Positions 32,201 through 32,793 of a DNA stretch of 32,793 nucleotides are shown piece by piece. Position 1 is the first letter of the stretch. Each line of letters begins with the position of its first letter. The stretch covers positions 53,490-86,282 of the forward strand of contig DGLA01000011.1 of the NCBI GenBank assembly GCA_002387205.1, given 5' to 3'. The DNA comes from Stutzerimonas stutzeri (GTDB lineage: Bacteria > Pseudomonadota > Gammaproteobacteria > Pseudomonadales > Pseudomonadaceae). The position numbers were made by a program, and so were the translations under genes. Below the pieces are notes generated by a model, which did not search any database, was not told the DNA's origin, and saw only the letters and a program-made list of their open reading frames with translations.

Positions 32201-32793
32201 CAGCGCCTTCTTCGGAAGGAAGCCAGGCGTCACTGATCGACTCGGGAGTATCAGTTTCCTGGGCTTCTGCCGTGAACGTCCGAGCATCAGCCTCATCTGC
32301 GTCAGACGCAGAACTGACTGGGCCTTCTTGCGTCGTCGCTGCATCAGGCTCGAAATCTGGTGCTATCCCATGTCGATAGTTGCGGATCGAATCGATCAGC
32401 CCTGCAGCCAGGTCCATGGGACGGTGGGCTTGCAATTGTTCAAGCTGCACCGCCAGCTGGTCATGGCTGCGTTGCAGCAGGCTGGCGAGCGCATCGGAAT
32501 GAACGTAGCGGCCATCAGACAACCCCTCATAGAGTGTTTCGAGCTCATGGGCCAGATCTCCTATCGGGCGAATCTCGGCCATCCGCGCGCCACCCTTGAG
32601 CGTATGCAGATCTCGCAGCAATGCAGACAAGGCAAGCTGGTTGGTGGGATCGGTGAGCCACCGCTCCAGCGCACCGCCGGCGGTCTCGAGCAGGTCGACC
32701 GCCTCGTCCAGGAAAATCTCGACCATCTCCTGGTCTTGCTCGTCCTGCTCTAGCACCGAGTCGTCTGGCGAGGCTTCGGCTTCGGCTTCGGCT
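29229..32793 (-). CDS. chpA: Chemosensory hybrid histidine kinase ChpA, C-terminal part (5' end beyond window)
   Basis: The frame is open to the window edge, so about 1187 C-terminal residues are seen; P. aeruginosa ChpA is near 2470. Three phosphotransfer (Hpt) domains carry LHTLKGGAR with the phospho-His at about 32583-32609, 31863-31889 and 31434-31460, separated by acidic Glu/Ala/Ser linkers. Then come the CheA dimerisation and kinase parts (LVNLAGETSIFRGRVEQQ; N box HMLRNAVDHGIE; DDGAGIN; GRGVGMDVV), a CheW-like domain (DDLYAIPLNTIEGIVR) and a final receiver (VVDDSVTVRK, phospho-Asp in LLLDIEMPRMDG, TSRTGEKH). It signals to the pilus response regulators. Upstream pilG-K genes are expected outside the window. 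An Ala-Glu repeat stands at the cut edge. Confidence 0.95.
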   Translation of the reverse strand, partial: AEAEAEASPDDSVLEQDEQDQEMVEIFLDEAVDLLETAGGALERWLTDPTNQLALSALLRDLHTLKGGARMAEIRPIGDLAHELETLYEGLSDGRYVHSDALASLLQRSHDQLAVQLEQLQAHRPMDLAAGLIDSIRNYRHGIAPDFEPDAATTQEGPVSSASDADEADARTFTAEAQETDTPESISDAWLPSEEGAELADDGETTQTLGIPAGDPEAESATPESLVTEASSSVHELSDSVTSEPEALYPLPASGWEERDPELVEIFLEEGFDIIERAGASLQRWMDNVDNTLEVEALQRDLHTLKGGARMADIPEIGDLAHELEFLYEGLCAGHYRASPALFTLLQSCHDRLAAMLDAVRDYQDLPGGLDLVETIRRFRASPGEQLSIPSSVVLKAPQNAAEAEILDIFVEEADELLEEMESTLGRWEAVRDNAAPLADMMRILHTLKGGARLAGQVELGDMAHELEQRLSEAQLQEQPWTDSLFLDVQGGYDALLKEVETMRLRLNSEPNEGEVAEEPQPEAPSGAPVIVLETPIVAASAQVSAPNAPAKVLPFIRRAEQAALDAASRRAPQELVKVPADLLEGLVNLAGETSIFRGRVEQQVSDVGFTLGEMEATIERVRDQLRRLDTETQAQILSRYQAEAERAGYDDFDPLEMDRHSQLQQLSRALFESASDLLDLKETLAARNRDAETLLLQQARVNTELQEGLMRTRMVPFDRLVPRLRRIVRQVAGELGKQVEFHVGNATGEMDRSVLERIVAPLEHMLRNAVDHGIETGPRRLAAGKPEQGNIRLELTREGGDIVLALSDDGAGINLDAVRRKAIERGLIVPGSELSDHEMLQFILEAGFSTAEKVTQISGRGVGMDVVHSEVKQLGGSMSIESEQGQGTRFLIRLPFTVSVNRALMVYSGDDLYAIPLNTIEGIVRVSPYELEAYYQPGASRFEYAGQTYELRYLGELLNNGQRPKLVGQSLPLPVILVRSNEHSVAVQVDSLAGSREIVVKGLGPQFATVPGISGATILGDGRVVVILDLLATIRVLHAHLLTQQQPQRLLGGEEPAEVEVDRPTLVMVVDDSVTVRKVTGRLLERNGMNVLTAKDGVDAITQLQERKPDIMLLDIEMPRMDGFEVATLVRHDERLKDLPIIMITSRTGEKHRDRAMSIGVNEYLGKPYQESLLLETIQQLVKHHE

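Overview
The window is GC-rich chromosomal DNA with dense genes, short intergenic gaps and many 4-bp ATGA overlaps. Gene content and order point to the Pseudomonadaceae, most likely the Pseudomonas/Stutzerimonas group. The series ahcY (behind an SAH riboswitch) - metF - rhlE-type helicase - RND efflux operon - yceI - bioA - rsmE - chpC/chpB/chpA follows, as I remember it, the P. aeruginosa PA0432 to PA0413 neighbourhood. The regulator-metK pair with a probable tktA start nearby matches PA0546-PA0548. I see no tRNA, rRNA, CRISPR array, insertion sequence or prophage.

Left part (1-5060). A probable transketolase gene leaves the window on the minus strand. Next comes an accessory-looking module: a LysR regulator divergent from a clavaminate-synthase-like Fe(II)/2-oxoglutarate oxygenase that overlaps a LysE-type exporter. 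It is followed by an ArsR-type regulator fused to a methyltransferase domain, which sits directly in front of metK and behind a perfect AT-rich palindrome. Positions 5060-13500 hold a secreted DUF2780-like protein, an ABC-2 exporter pair, a frameshifted ferric-reductase-like gene, ligB, a DUF1090 protein, a lipoprotein cytochrome c', a small cysteine-rich secreted protein of unknown function, and a CPA1 Na+/H+ antiporter.

Middle (13500-18170). The SAM cycle continues with ahcY, preceded by a sigma70 promoter, an SAH riboswitch and a hairpin that touches the Shine-Dalgarno. metF follows after an inverted heptad-repeat element. The rhlE2-type DEAD-box helicase ends at a strong bidirectional terminator. 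MetK makes SAM, AhcY removes SAH and MetF supplies methyl groups for methionine. Two different candidate SAH/SAM sensors, one protein and one RNA, therefore lie within about 11 kb.

Right part (18200-32793). A ttgABC/mexAB-oprM-type tripartite efflux operon reads leftward from a promoter overlapped by a TtgR-like operator, but no ttgR/mexR gene is present. Its inner-membrane pump has Arg where the family's proton-relay Lys is expected. YceI plus cytochrome b561, bioA and rsmE follow. The last genes are the end of the Chp (type IV pilus/twitching chemosensory) cluster: chpC, chpB and a large chpA truncated by the window edge.

The strongest leads are the oxygenase-exporter module, the missing efflux repressor beside an intact operator, the Lys-to-Arg change in the pump, the broken reductase gene and the ahcY-metF repeat. 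Family assignments come from motif reading; no database search was run.
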